Part shown: positions 44,101 to 53,732 of the stretch, piece by piece
Numbering within the stretch: the first letter of the stretch is position 1
Layout: each line of letters opens with the position of its first letter
Assembly: GCA_017305555.1 (NCBI GenBank)
Contig: JAFKKM010000018.1
Coordinates: forward strand, 27,969-91,968
DNA: 64,000 bases
Reading direction: 5' to 3'
Origin: Hyphomicrobiales bacterium
GTDB taxonomy: Bacteria > Pseudomonadota > Alphaproteobacteria > Rhizobiales > Xanthobacteraceae
The notes under the pieces: generated by a model
What the model was told of the DNA's origin: nothing
Databases searched by the model: none
The model's input: the letters and a program-made list of their open reading frames with translations, nothing else
Position numbers and translations under genes: made by a program

Positions 44101-44181
44101 TTCGTTGATAGCGGGCGGGGACCAGGCTGCATCGGTGTCAAAGCGCCGATGTGATCCTTATTCGGCCGGAGCTGGAACTGA

Positions 44182-45141
44182 ATGACCACGATGCAGACAT
44201 CGATGCCGGCGCAGGCGGTCTATAAAGACACCAGGTCGCTATGGGAGAAGCTGCGCACCAACCGCAACTGGCTGGCGCTGTGGTTCATGCTGCCGACGGC
44301 GGCGTTTCTTATCCTGTTTCTCGCCTATCCGCTCGGGCTCGGCGTCTGGATGAGCTTCACCGACGAACGTATCGGCCGCACCGGCATCTTCGTCGGACTG
44401 GAGAACTATGAGTGGCTGTGGAACGACAGCATCTTCTGGCTCTCGGTCTTCAACACGCTACTCTATACGATTATCGCCAGCGTCATCAAATTCGCGGTCG
44501 GGCTTTATCTGGCGCTGCTGTTGAACCGGCACATGCCGTTCAAGGCGATGATACGGGCGATCGTGCTCGTTCCCTTCATCGTTCCGACGGTACTGTCGGC
44601 GATCGCGTTCTGGTGGATCTACGACGCTCAGTTCTCGATCATATCGTGGTCGCTGATCAAGCTGGGTCTGATCGATCATAACATCAATTTTCTTGGCGAC
44701 CCCAACATGGCGCGCGGCAGCGTGATCTTCGCCAACATCTGGCGCGGCGTTCCTTTCGTGGCGATCACGTTGCTGGCAGGTTTGCAGACGGTGTCCCCTT
44801 CGCTTTACGAGGCCGCGACGCTGGATGGCGCGACAGACTGGCAGCGCTTCCGCTACATCACCTATCCGCTGCTGACGCCGATCATCGCGGTGGTGATGAC
44901 GTTCTCGGTGCTGTTCACCTTCACCGACTTCCAACTGGTGTGGGCGTTGACGCGCGGCGGCCCGGTGAATGCGACGCATCTAATGGCGACGCTGAGCTAC
45001 CAGCGCGGCATTCTCAGCGGCCGGCTGGGCGAGGGCGCGGCGATCGCAACCGCGATGATCCCGTTCCTGTTGGCCGCCATCGCGATCTCGTGGTTCGGGA
45101 TGCAGCGCCGCAAGTGGCAGCAAGGATCGGACAATGACTGA
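44182..45141 (+). CDS. ABC sugar importer permease 1 (CUT1)
   Basis: This 319-residue inner-membrane protein has six hydrophobic segments and the ATPase-docking EAA loop EAATLDGATDWQRFRYITYP. It is MalF/UgpA-like and pairs with the next permease, which it overlaps by 8 bases. Confidence 0.92.
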   Translation: MTTMQTSMPAQAVYKDTRSLWEKLRTNRNWLALWFMLPTAAFLILFLAYPLGLGVWMSFTDERIGRTGIFVGLENYEWLWNDSIFWLSVFNTLLYTIIASVIKFAVGLYLALLLNRHMPFKAMIRAIVLVPFIVPTVLSAIAFWWIYDAQFSIISWSLIKLGLIDHNINFLGDPNMARGSVIFANIWRGVPFVAITLLAGLQTVSPSLYEAATLDGATDWQRFRYITYPLLTPIIAVVMTFSVLFTFTDFQLVWALTRGGPVNATHLMATLSYQRGILSGRLGEGAAIATAMIPFLLAAIAISWFGMQRRKWQQGSDND

Positions 45142-46072
45142 GACCGCAGCCACCAACGCCCAGGATCAAGCCAAACTCGCGGTTCAAGCCGCCGCTGCCC
45201 TCACGAAGAGCGACGACAGCGAAGGCATGAGCTATCTTGAAAGCCTGCCGCGCCGGCTGGTGACGCTCTATCTGCCGCTGTTCATCATTCTCGTCGTGTT
45301 GCTGTTCCCGTTCTACTGGATGGGATTGACGTCGATCAAACCCGACGAGCAGTTGATCGACATGGAGAACTACAACCCGTTCTGGGTGATCCATCCGACG
45401 CTCAAGCACATCACCAAGCTGCTGTTCGAGACGGAGTATCCGCGCTGGCTGTGGAACACGATGTATGTCGCGGCGTGCGCGACGACATTGTCGATCGTCG
45501 CCAGCGTGCTTGCGGCATATGCCATCGTGCGGTTGCGCTTCAAGGGCGGCGACGCGGTGGGCGTGCTGATCTTCTTTGCCTATCTGGTGCCGCCGTCGAT
45601 CCTGTTCATTCCGCTGGCCTCGGTGATCCAGGCCTATGGCCTGTTCGACTCGCCATTGTCGCTGATCCTTGTCTATCCGACCTTGCTGATCCCGTTCTCG
45701 ACCTGGCTGTTGATGGGCTACTTCAAGACGATCCCGTTCGAGCTTGAGGAGTGCGCGCTGATCGACGGCGCGTCGCGCTGGCAGATATTGGTCAAAATCG
45801 TCATCCCGCTGGCGGTGCCCGGCCTGATTTCGGCTTTCATCTTCTCGTTCACGCTATGCTGGAACGAATTCATCTACGCGCTGACCTTCCTGCAATCGAC
45901 GCCGAACAAGACGGTGCCGGTGGCGATCGTCAACGAGTTCGTCGACGGTGACATCTACAAATGGGGCTCGCTGATGGCGGGCGCATTGGTCGGCTCGCTG
46001 CCGCTGGTCATCCTCTACGCCTTCTTCGTCGAGCACTACGTCTCGGCCATGACAGGCGCGGTAAAGGAGTGA
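45134..46072 (+). CDS. ABC sugar importer permease 2 (CUT1)
   Basis: This 312-residue inner-membrane protein of the MalG/UgpE type has a polar N-terminal ~45 residues, six hydrophobic segments and the EAA loop EECALIDGASRWQILVKIVI. It overlaps the first permease by 8 bases and completes the importer. Confidence 0.92.
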   Translation: MTETAATNAQDQAKLAVQAAAALTKSDDSEGMSYLESLPRRLVTLYLPLFIILVVLLFPFYWMGLTSIKPDEQLIDMENYNPFWVIHPTLKHITKLLFETEYPRWLWNTMYVAACATTLSIVASVLAAYAIVRLRFKGGDAVGVLIFFAYLVPPSILFIPLASVIQAYGLFDSPLSLILVYPTLLIPFSTWLLMGYFKTIPFELEECALIDGASRWQILVKIVIPLAVPGLISAFIFSFTLCWNEFIYALTFLQSTPNKTVPVAIVNEFVDGDIYKWGSLMAGALVGSLPLVILYAFFVEHYVSAMTGAVKE

Positions 46073-46122
46073 TATTGCAGACCCGTACACCGCAATATCA
46101 AGAACACTAGGGAGTTTGGGTC

Positions 46123-47109
46123 TTGCACATTCTCGTTCTCGGCGCGGCCGGTATGGTCGGCCGCAAATTGACCGAACGGCTGGTTCGCGACGGGCGGCTC
46201 GGCGGCCGCGAGATCACGCACCTGACCTTGCAGGACGTCATCGCCCCGCAGAATCCGGCGGGGAATACGATCCCGACCAGGCTCGTCACTAGCGATTTCG
46301 CCGATCCCAGTACAGCCGCGCCGTTGGTCGCCGAGCGGCCGGGTGTCATCTTCCATCTCGCCGCCATTGTCTCCGGCGAGGCTGAGGTGGAGTTCGACAA
46401 GGGCTACCGCATCAATCTCGACGGCACCCGCTACCTGATCGATGCTATCCGCGCGGTTGGCGGTGGCTACAAGCCGCGGCTGGTATTTACGTCCTCGGTG
46501 GCGGTATTCGGCGCGCCGTTCCCGGACAAGATCGGCGACGAGTTCTTCCTCACCCCGCTCACTAGCTACGGCACGCAGAAGGCGATCTGCGAATTGCTGA
46601 TCGCGGACTACACTCGCAAGGGTTTCCTCGACGGCATCGGCATCCGCCTGCCGACCATCTGCGTGCGGCCCGGCAAACCCAACAAGGCGGCGTCCGGCTT
46701 CTTCTCCAACATCATCCGCGAGCCGTTGGCGGGCGAGGGTGCGGTGCTGCCGGTGTCCGAGACCGTGCGCCACTGGCACGCGTCGCCGCGCTCGGCGGTC
46801 GGCTTCCTCGTCCACGCCGGCACCATGGACACCGCCGCGATGGGCGCGCGGCGTAACCTGAGTATGCCGGGCTTGGCCGCGACGGTGGGCGAGCAGATTG
46901 CGGCGCTGGAACGGGTGGCGGGGAAGAACGTCACGGCGCGGATCCGGCGCGAGCCCGATCCCGCGATCATCAGCATCGTCGACGGCTGGCCGCGCCAGTT
47001 TGACACTCAGCGTGCGCTGAAACTGGGCTTCACCACCGCCGAAAAGACCTTCGACGACATCATCCGCATCCACATCGAGGATGAGCTGGGCGGCAAATTC
47101 GTCGCCTGA
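46123..47109 (+). CDS. denD: NAD-dependent epimerase/dehydratase-type oxidoreductase, D-erythronate dehydrogenase (DenD)-like
   Basis: This 328-residue extended SDR has the Rossmann motif VLGAAGMVGRKL, a catalytic YGTQK (near residue 149) and a VFTSSVAVFG strand. Overall it resembles the DenD branch, which oxidises D-erythronate at C2. The start is TTG at 46123 with AGGGAG about 9 bases upstream. It is the last gene of the ABC importer operon, so it should act on the imported compound or a product; with no erythronate kinase or isomerase nearby, the true substrate may differ from D-erythronate. Confidence 0.8.
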   Translation: MHILVLGAAGMVGRKLTERLVRDGRLGGREITHLTLQDVIAPQNPAGNTIPTRLVTSDFADPSTAAPLVAERPGVIFHLAAIVSGEAEVEFDKGYRINLDGTRYLIDAIRAVGGGYKPRLVFTSSVAVFGAPFPDKIGDEFFLTPLTSYGTQKAICELLIADYTRKGFLDGIGIRLPTICVRPGKPNKAASGFFSNIIREPLAGEGAVLPVSETVRHWHASPRSAVGFLVHAGTMDTAAMGARRNLSMPGLAATVGEQIAALERVAGKNVTARIRREPDPAIISIVDGWPRQFDTQRALKLGFTTAEKTFDDIIRIHIEDELGGKFVA

Positions 47110-47298
47110 CGTCGCTCCGCAGCGAACGCGCCCCGCGGCTCCGTCGGGCGTGTCGCTTTGCCGTGCGGGATGGCAGAATTTCCCAAACCGGTGTGTTCTC
47201 GCGAAACCGATGCGCTATAGTCGGCTCAATCCGGGACCGTGGCGGTAATGCCGTATTGTCGCCGACGGGTCAGTTTCGACAATGACAGGAAGATCATC

Positions 47299-48468
47299 AT
47301 GACAGCCAGTATCGTTGGGTGGGCGCATACGCCGTTTGGGAAATTCGACGCCGAGACCGTGGAAAGTCTGGTGGTCCGTGCCGCCAACGAGGCGCTGGCC
47401 GACGCCGGCATTTCCGCCAGCGATGTCGACGAGATCGTACTGGGCCACTTCAACGCCGGCTTCTCGGCACAGGATTTCACCGCCTCGCTGGTGTTGCAGG
47501 CCGACCCGAAGCTGCGTTTCAAGCCGGCGACCCGCGTGGAGAACGCCTGCGCCACCGGTTCGGCAGCGGTGCATCAGGGTATCCGTGCCATCAACGCCGG
47601 TGCGGCCCGCATCGTGCTGGTGGTCGGCGTCGAGCAGATGACCCGCACGCCGGGCCCCGAGATTGGCAAGAACCTGCTGCGCGCCTCCTATCTGCCGGAG
47701 GATGGTGACACCCCGGCCGGTTTCGCTGGCGTGTTCGGCAAGATCGCGCAGGCCTACTTCCAGAAATATGGCGACCAATCCGATGCGCTGGCGATGATCG
47801 CCGCCAAGAACCACAAGAACGGCGTCGCCAATCCTTACGCGCAGATGCGCAAGGATTTCGGCTTCGAGTTCTGTCGTGCCGAGAGCGAGAAGAACCCCTT
47901 CGTCGCCGGCCCCCTGAAACGCACCGATTGTTCGCTGGTCTCGGACGGCGCCGCCGCGCTGGTTCTGACCGATTCTGAGACTGCGAAGGCGATGGGCAAG
48001 GCGGTCAACATCCGCGCCACCGCGCACGCGCAGGATTTCCTGCCGATGTCGAAGCGCGACATTCTCAATTTCGATGGCTGCACCGTGGCTTGGCAGCAGG
48101 CGCTGCAATCCGCTGGTGTCACGCTGTCGGATCTGTCGTTCGTCGAGACCCACGACTGCTTCACCGTCGCCGAACTGATCGAATATGAAGCGATGGGCCT
48201 GACCCCGCGCGGGCAGGGCGCACGCGCCATCAAGGAAGGCTGGACCCAGAAGGACGGCAAGCTGCCGATCAATCCGTCCGGCGGCCTTAAGGCCAAGGGC
48301 CATCCGATCGGCGCCACCGGCGTGTCGATGCATGTGCTCACCGCTATGCAACTGCTTGGGCAGGCGCCGGAGGGGATGCAGATCAAGGACGCCAAGCTCG
48401 GCGGCGTCTTCAACATGGGCGGCGCTGCGGTCGCCAACTACGTCTCGTTGCTGGAGCCGGCGAAGTAA
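47299..48468 (+). CDS. Thiolase-family acetyl-CoA acyltransferase
   Basis: This 389-residue thiolase has nucleophilic C84 in ENACATGSA and the GHPIGATG His motif near residue 333. The C-terminal loop reads FNMGGAA rather than the CxGGG of classical thiolases, as in the SCP2-thiolase branch. AGGAAG seven bases upstream supports ATG 47299; the frame is open to 47239. It is the first gene of a long plus-strand acyl-CoA catabolic operon and probably performs a thiolytic cleavage. Confidence 0.85.
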   Translation: MTASIVGWAHTPFGKFDAETVESLVVRAANEALADAGISASDVDEIVLGHFNAGFSAQDFTASLVLQADPKLRFKPATRVENACATGSAAVHQGIRAINAGAARIVLVVGVEQMTRTPGPEIGKNLLRASYLPEDGDTPAGFAGVFGKIAQAYFQKYGDQSDALAMIAAKNHKNGVANPYAQMRKDFGFEFCRAESEKNPFVAGPLKRTDCSLVSDGAAALVLTDSETAKAMGKAVNIRATAHAQDFLPMSKRDILNFDGCTVAWQQALQSAGVTLSDLSFVETHDCFTVAELIEYEAMGLTPRGQGARAIKEGWTQKDGKLPINPSGGLKAKGHPIGATGVSMHVLTAMQLLGQAPEGMQIKDAKLGGVFNMGGAAVANYVSLLEPAK

Positions 48469-48495
48469 GCCGGTTCACGCGGCGGGAGGTCGATC

Positions 48496-50019
48496 ATGAA
48501 TATGGCCGAATGGCTGGCGACGAGCGCGCATCTGCGTCCGGATGCGCCCGCGCTGCTGACGGGCACGCGTGTTGACGCGGATTATCTCACCTTTGCGCGA
48601 CGCGCTGCGGCGGTGGGGGCGCATCTTGCGAAGCGATATGGCGTTGCGCCCGGCGACCGCGTCGCGCTGTTCATGACCAACTGCACCGCCTATTTCGAAT
48701 GCCTTTATGGCATCTGGTGGATCGGCGCCGCGGCGGTGCCGATCAACGCCAAGCTGCATGGCCGCGAGGCGGCTTGGATCTGCGGGAACTCCGGTGCGAA
48801 GTTGTTGTTCATCTGCGACGACACGGCGGATCACTGGGCGGAAGCCGAAGTGCCGTCGCTTGCGACGTTCTCAGTCGATGGCGGCGACTACCGACGCGCG
48901 CGTGACGGTGAGGGCGCTGCCGCACCGTTGGCGCGCGACACCGACGATCTCGCTTGGCTGTTCTACACCTCCGGCACCACTGGGCGGCCGAAGGGCGTGA
49001 TGCTCAGTCACGGCAATCTGCTGTCGATGTCGATGTGCTATTTCGCCGACGTCGATCAGCCGTCGCCGCAGGACGCCGCACTCTATGCCGCGCCGATCTC
49101 GCACGGCGCAGGCCTTTATAATTTCCCCAACGTTCGCGTAGGCGCGCGCCATGTCGTGCCGGAGTCCGGCGGTTTCGATGCCGACGAGGTGCTGGCACTC
49201 GGTAAGCAACTCCGCAATGTCTCGATGTTCGCCGCGCCGACTATGGTGCGCCGTCTGGTCGATGCCGCCAAGAAGCGCCGCGAGAATGGCGACGGTATCA
49301 AGACCATCGTTTACGGCGGCGGCCCGATGTATCTCGCCGATATCCGTGACGCGATGGCGACCATGGGCCAGCGCTTCGTGCAGATTTACGGTCAGGGTGA
49401 ATCGCCGATGACGATCACGGCGCTCAGCCGCGAATGGCATGGCCGGGTCACCGATCCGCGCTACCTCGAACGGCTGGCGTCGGTGGGCACGGCGCAGAGC
49501 GTAATGTCGGTGCGCATAACCGATAGCGACGGCAATCCGCTGCCGGCGGGCGAGACCGGTGAAATCGAGGCCAAGGGCACGGCGGTGATGCTCGGTTACT
49601 GGAATAATCCGGACGCCAGCGCCGCCGCGCTCAAGGACGGCTGGCTGCGCACCGGCGATGTCGGCCGGCTTGATGCCGACGGTTTCCTGACGCTGTCGGA
49701 TCGCTCGAAAGACGTCATCATCTCCGGCGGCACCAACATCTATCCGCGCGAGGTCGAGGAGGCGCTGCTCACTCACGCCGATGTGCGCGAGGTGTCGGCC
49801 ATTGGCGTACCCGATCCAGATTGGGGCGAGATCGTCGTCGCCTGCATGGTGTTGGAAGACGGTGCCGAGGCCGACGATCAGAAATTCGACGCGCATTGCC
49901 TCGCATCGATCGCGCGTTTCAAGCGGCCTAAGCGTTACGTCTATCTGCCCTCGCTGCCCAAGAACAATTACGGCAAGGTGCTGAAAACCGCGCTGCGCGA
50001 GATGATGGCGAAGACATAA
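48496..50019 (+). CDS. AMP-forming acyl-CoA synthetase
   Basis: This 507-residue adenylate-forming ligase has the P-loop FYTSGTTGRPKG (near 157-168), the adenylate motif YGQGESPM, the hinge-region SDRSKDVIISGG and a C-terminal catalytic Lys in NNYGKVLK. It activates a carboxylic acid with ATP and CoA. GGGAGG upstream supports the start, 27 bases after the thiolase gene. The specificity (aromatic, alicyclic or branched acid) is unknown. Confidence 0.9.
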   Translation: MNMAEWLATSAHLRPDAPALLTGTRVDADYLTFARRAAAVGAHLAKRYGVAPGDRVALFMTNCTAYFECLYGIWWIGAAAVPINAKLHGREAAWICGNSGAKLLFICDDTADHWAEAEVPSLATFSVDGGDYRRARDGEGAAAPLARDTDDLAWLFYTSGTTGRPKGVMLSHGNLLSMSMCYFADVDQPSPQDAALYAAPISHGAGLYNFPNVRVGARHVVPESGGFDADEVLALGKQLRNVSMFAAPTMVRRLVDAAKKRRENGDGIKTIVYGGGPMYLADIRDAMATMGQRFVQIYGQGESPMTITALSREWHGRVTDPRYLERLASVGTAQSVMSVRITDSDGNPLPAGETGEIEAKGTAVMLGYWNNPDASAAALKDGWLRTGDVGRLDADGFLTLSDRSKDVIISGGTNIYPREVEEALLTHADVREVSAIGVPDPDWGEIVVACMVLEDGAEADDQKFDAHCLASIARFKRPKRYVYLPSLPKNNYGKVLKTALREMMAKT

Positions 50020-50194
50020 CGGGAGACGGTATTCCGCACGATAGAATGTCGACGCGTGCCGGCTGCATCGTGCATCGAGCCTTTCCTGCTCGGCATGGCG
50101 ACCCACGGCAAACGCCCTTGATCTCGCCGTTTCCCTGCCGTTACTACGGCTCTGGCGGTGAGAGAACCGCGAGGCGAGTTGGAACGGGTGGAAC

Positions 50195-51394
50195 ATGGGG
50201 CCATTGCAGGGCATCAAAGTCGTCGACATGACAACGGTGCTGATGGGCCCTTTCGCGACCCAGACGCTCGGTGACTACGGCGCCGATGTCATCAAGATTG
50301 AATCGCTGGACGGTGACGTCACCCGGCAGATCGGCCCGACCCGGCATCCCGGCATGGGGCCGGTGTTTCTCAACGCAAATCGCAGCAAGCGCAGCATCTG
50401 CCTCGACCTCAAGAAAGATGCGGGCCGTGCCGTCGTGCTGCGGCTCGTCGCGAACGCGGACGTTCTTGTCTACAACGTGCGCCCGCAGGCAATGCAGCGG
50501 TTGCGGCTCGGTTACGACGACGTTGCCGCGGTCAACCCACGCCTGATCTACGCCGGCGTGTTCGGGTTCGGACAGGATGGTCCTTATGCGGCGAAGGCGG
50601 CATACGACGACCTCATTCAGGGCGGCTCGGCGCTGGCGCACCTGATGGCGCGCGGTGGCGATGGCACGCCGCGCTACGTGCCCAACGCGCTGGTGGACCG
50701 CATTGTCGGGCTCAACGCGGTGGGCGCAATCCTCGCCAGCCTGGTGCATCGCGACCGCACCGGCGTCGGTCAGCGCGTCGATATTCCGATGTTCGAAACC
50801 ATGGCGGGTTTCGTGATGGGCGACCACCTCGGCGGTCTCACTTACGAGCCGCCGCTGGATCAAGGCGGCTACGCGCGTCACCTCTCGCCAGACCGCAGGC
50901 CTTACAAGACATCGGACGGCTACGTCTGCGTGATCGTCTATAACGACAAGCAGTGGGACAAATTCCTCGCGGCCACCGGGCGCGACGATCTGCGCAGCGA
51001 TCCGCGCTTCGCGACCTTCGCCGGGCGCGCCACCAACATCGATCATGTCTATGCCGAGCTGGCGCGCATCATCGCGCTGCGCTCGACCGCCGAATGGATC
51101 AAGCTGCTCGACGAGGCCGATGTGCCGGCCTTGCCGATGCACGACCTCGTCAGCATCCTCAGCGATCCGCATCTCGTCGCTACCGAATTCTTTCCGACGG
51201 TGGAGCATCCGAGCGAAGGAAAAATCCGCAGTATGCGCACTGCCGCGACCTGGTCGGAGACACCGGCCGAGCCGACGCGGTTGGCGCCGCGTCTTGGCGA
51301 GCAGAGCGAGGACGTTCTGCGCGAGGCGGGCTATTCGCCGGATGAGATTGCGCAACTGGTCAAAGACGGCGTCACCAACCGAACCGCCGGCTAA
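50195..51394 (+). CDS. CaiB/BaiF (class III) CoA-transferase
   Basis: This 399-residue enzyme moves CoA from an acyl-CoA donor to a free acid. The family catalytic Asp is visible in AYDDLIQG (D138), and the CoA-binding N-terminal region VLMGPFATQTLGDYGADVIKIE is intact. It lies 175 bases after the ligase gene and just before the dehydrogenase. With two CoA ligases in the same cluster it gives a third way to make the CoA ester. Confidence 0.9.
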   Translation: MGPLQGIKVVDMTTVLMGPFATQTLGDYGADVIKIESLDGDVTRQIGPTRHPGMGPVFLNANRSKRSICLDLKKDAGRAVVLRLVANADVLVYNVRPQAMQRLRLGYDDVAAVNPRLIYAGVFGFGQDGPYAAKAAYDDLIQGGSALAHLMARGGDGTPRYVPNALVDRIVGLNAVGAILASLVHRDRTGVGQRVDIPMFETMAGFVMGDHLGGLTYEPPLDQGGYARHLSPDRRPYKTSDGYVCVIVYNDKQWDKFLAATGRDDLRSDPRFATFAGRATNIDHVYAELARIIALRSTAEWIKLLDEADVPALPMHDLVSILSDPHLVATEFFPTVEHPSEGKIRSMRTAATWSETPAEPTRLAPRLGEQSEDVLREAGYSPDEIAQLVKDGVTNRTAG

Positions 51395-51416
51395 ATCAAA
51401 GAGGAGATCGTACGCG

Positions 51417-52583
51417 ATGGATTTTGCACTCACCCCCGAACAAGAATCCATCCGCGATGCCATCGCGAAGATTTGCACCGCATTCGACGACACCTATTGG
51501 CTGAAGAAGGATCGTGAAGGCGGATTTCCGGTCGAGTTTCACAAGGCGATGGCGGACGCCGGCTGGCTCGGCATCTGTATTCCGGAAGCCTATGGCGGCG
51601 CCGGTCTCGGCATCAGCGATGCCGCGATCATGATGCGGACGATTTCGGAATCCGGCGCGGGCATGTCCGGCGCTTCCGCCATTCATATGAACGTGTTCGG
51701 ACTCAATCCGGTGGTGGTTTTCGGCACCGAGGCGCAATGCCGGCGCATGTTGCCGCCGATCGTCTCCGGCAAGGAGCGCTCCTGTTTCGCGGTGACGGAG
51801 CCGAACACCGGGCTCAACACCACACAGCTCAAGACGCGCGCGGTGCGGCAGGGCGACAAGTATGTCGTCAACGGTCAGAAGGTCTGGATTTCGACCGCGC
51901 AAGTGGCCGAGAAAATTCTTCTGCTGGCGCGCACCACGCCGCTGGAAGACGTGAAGTCGCCGACCCATGGCCTGAGCCTGTTCTATACCGACTTCGACCG
52001 TTCGCGGATCGCGGTGCATGAGATCGAGAAGATGGGCCGCAAGGCGGTCGACTCCAACGAACTGTTCTTCGAGAACTTTGAAATTCCAGTCGACGATCGC
52101 ATCGGCGAGGAAGGTCGCGGCTTCGAATATATTCTGCACGGCATGAATCCGGAGCGCATCCTGATCGCGGCCGAGGCGGTAGGGCTCGGCAAGCTGGCGC
52201 TGTCGCGTGCGGCGGCCTATGCCAAGAGCCGCATCGTGTTCAATCGGCCTATCGGCCAGAATCAGGCGATCCAGCATCCGCTCGCCAAGAACTGGATGGA
52301 ACTGGAAGCAGCGTGGCTGATGGTGATGTCGGCGGGCTGGCAGTATGACAAAGGCATGTCCTGTGGACCGGCTGCCAACGCGGCGAAGTATCTCGCGGCG
52401 GAAGCCGGATTTCAGGCTTGCGAGCAGGCGGTGATGACCCACGGCGGCTTCGGCTACGCCAAGGAATTTCACGTTGAGCGCTACATGCGCGAGGTGATGA
52501 TCCCGCGCATCGCACCGATCAGCCCGCAGCTTGTGCTCTCCTTCATCGCCGAGAAGGTGCTCGGTTTGCCGAAGTCATATTGA
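51417..52583 (+). CDS. Acyl-CoA dehydrogenase
   Basis: This 388-residue FAD flavoenzyme introduces an alpha-beta double bond. FAD/substrate motifs are CFAVTEPNTGLNTT and VNGQKVWIST, and the C-terminal helix has MTHGGFGYAKEFHVERYMRE. The usual C-terminal catalytic Glu (YEGT) is absent; that region reads RIAPISPQ. Instead E246 in NPERILIA occupies the position of the base in isovaleryl- and long-chain acyl-CoA dehydrogenases. GAGGAG ahead of ATG 51417 decides the start, 22 bases past the CoA-transferase stop. Confidence 0.9.
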   Translation: MDFALTPEQESIRDAIAKICTAFDDTYWLKKDREGGFPVEFHKAMADAGWLGICIPEAYGGAGLGISDAAIMMRTISESGAGMSGASAIHMNVFGLNPVVVFGTEAQCRRMLPPIVSGKERSCFAVTEPNTGLNTTQLKTRAVRQGDKYVVNGQKVWISTAQVAEKILLLARTTPLEDVKSPTHGLSLFYTDFDRSRIAVHEIEKMGRKAVDSNELFFENFEIPVDDRIGEEGRGFEYILHGMNPERILIAAEAVGLGKLALSRAAAYAKSRIVFNRPIGQNQAIQHPLAKNWMELEAAWLMVMSAGWQYDKGMSCGPAANAAKYLAAEAGFQACEQAVMTHGGFGYAKEFHVERYMREVMIPRIAPISPQLVLSFIAEKVLGLPKSY

Positions 52584-52595
52584 GGGCATGCGAGC

Positions 52596-53732
52596 ATGAG
52601 CTTTATTACCGGCGTCGGATTGACGGCTTTCGGCAAGCACGAAGGATCGTCGACGCTCGATCTGATGAGTGTAGCGGCCGAGCAGGCAATCGCCGATGCC
52701 GGGCTAAAGCGCGATGAGATCGACGGTCTGGTGTGTGGCTATGCCACCACCATGCCGCATATCATGCTGGCGACGGTGTTTGCCGAACACTTCGGCATTC
52801 GCCCGTCCTATTGCCACGCGGTTCAGGTCGGTGGCGCCACCGGCATGGCGATGACGATGCTGGCGCATTGCATCGTCGAGGGCGGCGTCGCGCGGAATGT
52901 GCTGGTGGTCGGCGGCGAGAACCGTCTGACGGGACAGAGCCGCGACGCATCGGTGCAGGCGTTGGCGCAGGTCGGCCATCCCGTTTACGAAGTGCCGCTC
53001 GGCCCGACGATACCGGCCTATTACGGCCTCGTCGCCTCGCGCTATATGCACGAATACGGTGTAACCGAAGAAGACCTCGCCGAGTTCGCCGTGCTGATGC
53101 GTCGCCACGCCGCCGAACATCCAGGCGCGCAGTTTCACGAACGGATTACGGTTGCCGATGTCATGGCCTCAAAACCGGTGGCGTCGCCGCTGAAACTGCT
53201 CGACTGCTGCCCGGTGTCCGATGGCGGTGCGGCATTCGTCGTCAGTCGCGAGCCGACCGGCGCAGTCGGCGTGAAGGTGAGGGGCTGCGCGCAGGCGCAT
53301 ACGCATCAGCACATCTCTGCGGCGCCGGCTTTGAGTGAGTTCGGCGCCGAGATCGCCATCGCGCGTGCCAAGGCCGACAGCGGTCTCTCGATAGCCGATG
53401 TGCGTTACGCCGCGGTCTACGACAGCTTCACCATTACGCTGGCGATGCTGCTGGAGGACCTGGGACTTGCCGCGCGTGGCGAGGCGGCTGCGCGCGTTCG
53501 CTCCGGCTATTTCGATCGCGACGGCGTGATGCCGTTGAACACCCACGGTGGACTGATGAGCTATGGCCATTGCGGCGTCGGCGGCGCCATGGCGCATATG
53601 GTCGAAACCCAGTTGCAGATGACCGGGCGCGCGGGCAATCGTCAGGTGAAAGATGCGTCGATTGCGCTGCTGCATGGCGATGGCGGCGTGCTGTCGTCAC
53701 ACGTCAGCATGTTTCTGGAGCGGGTGCGATGA
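52596..53732 (+). CDS. Thiolase-like protein without nucleophilic Cys (Ltp/SCP2-type)
   Basis: This 378-residue protein has the thiolase fold pattern (MSFITGVGLTAFGKHEG, LVVGGEN, AAVYDSFTITLAMLLEDLG, NTHGGLMSYGHCGVGG). The loop that carries the active cysteine reads VQVGGATGM, so the nucleophile is replaced by Gly. This is the lipid-transfer/Ltp2-like branch, some members of which are retro-aldolases acting on CoA thioesters together with a DUF35 partner. Its stop overlaps the start of such a DUF35 gene (ATGA, 53729-53732), which strongly suggests a two-subunit complex. Aldolase activity is an inference. Confidence 0.85.
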   Translation: MSFITGVGLTAFGKHEGSSTLDLMSVAAEQAIADAGLKRDEIDGLVCGYATTMPHIMLATVFAEHFGIRPSYCHAVQVGGATGMAMTMLAHCIVEGGVARNVLVVGGENRLTGQSRDASVQALAQVGHPVYEVPLGPTIPAYYGLVASRYMHEYGVTEEDLAEFAVLMRRHAAEHPGAQFHERITVADVMASKPVASPLKLLDCCPVSDGGAAFVVSREPTGAVGVKVRGCAQAHTHQHISAAPALSEFGAEIAIARAKADSGLSIADVRYAAVYDSFTITLAMLLEDLGLAARGEAAARVRSGYFDRDGVMPLNTHGGLMSYGHCGVGGAMAHMVETQLQMTGRAGNRQVKDASIALLHGDGGVLSSHVSMFLERVR

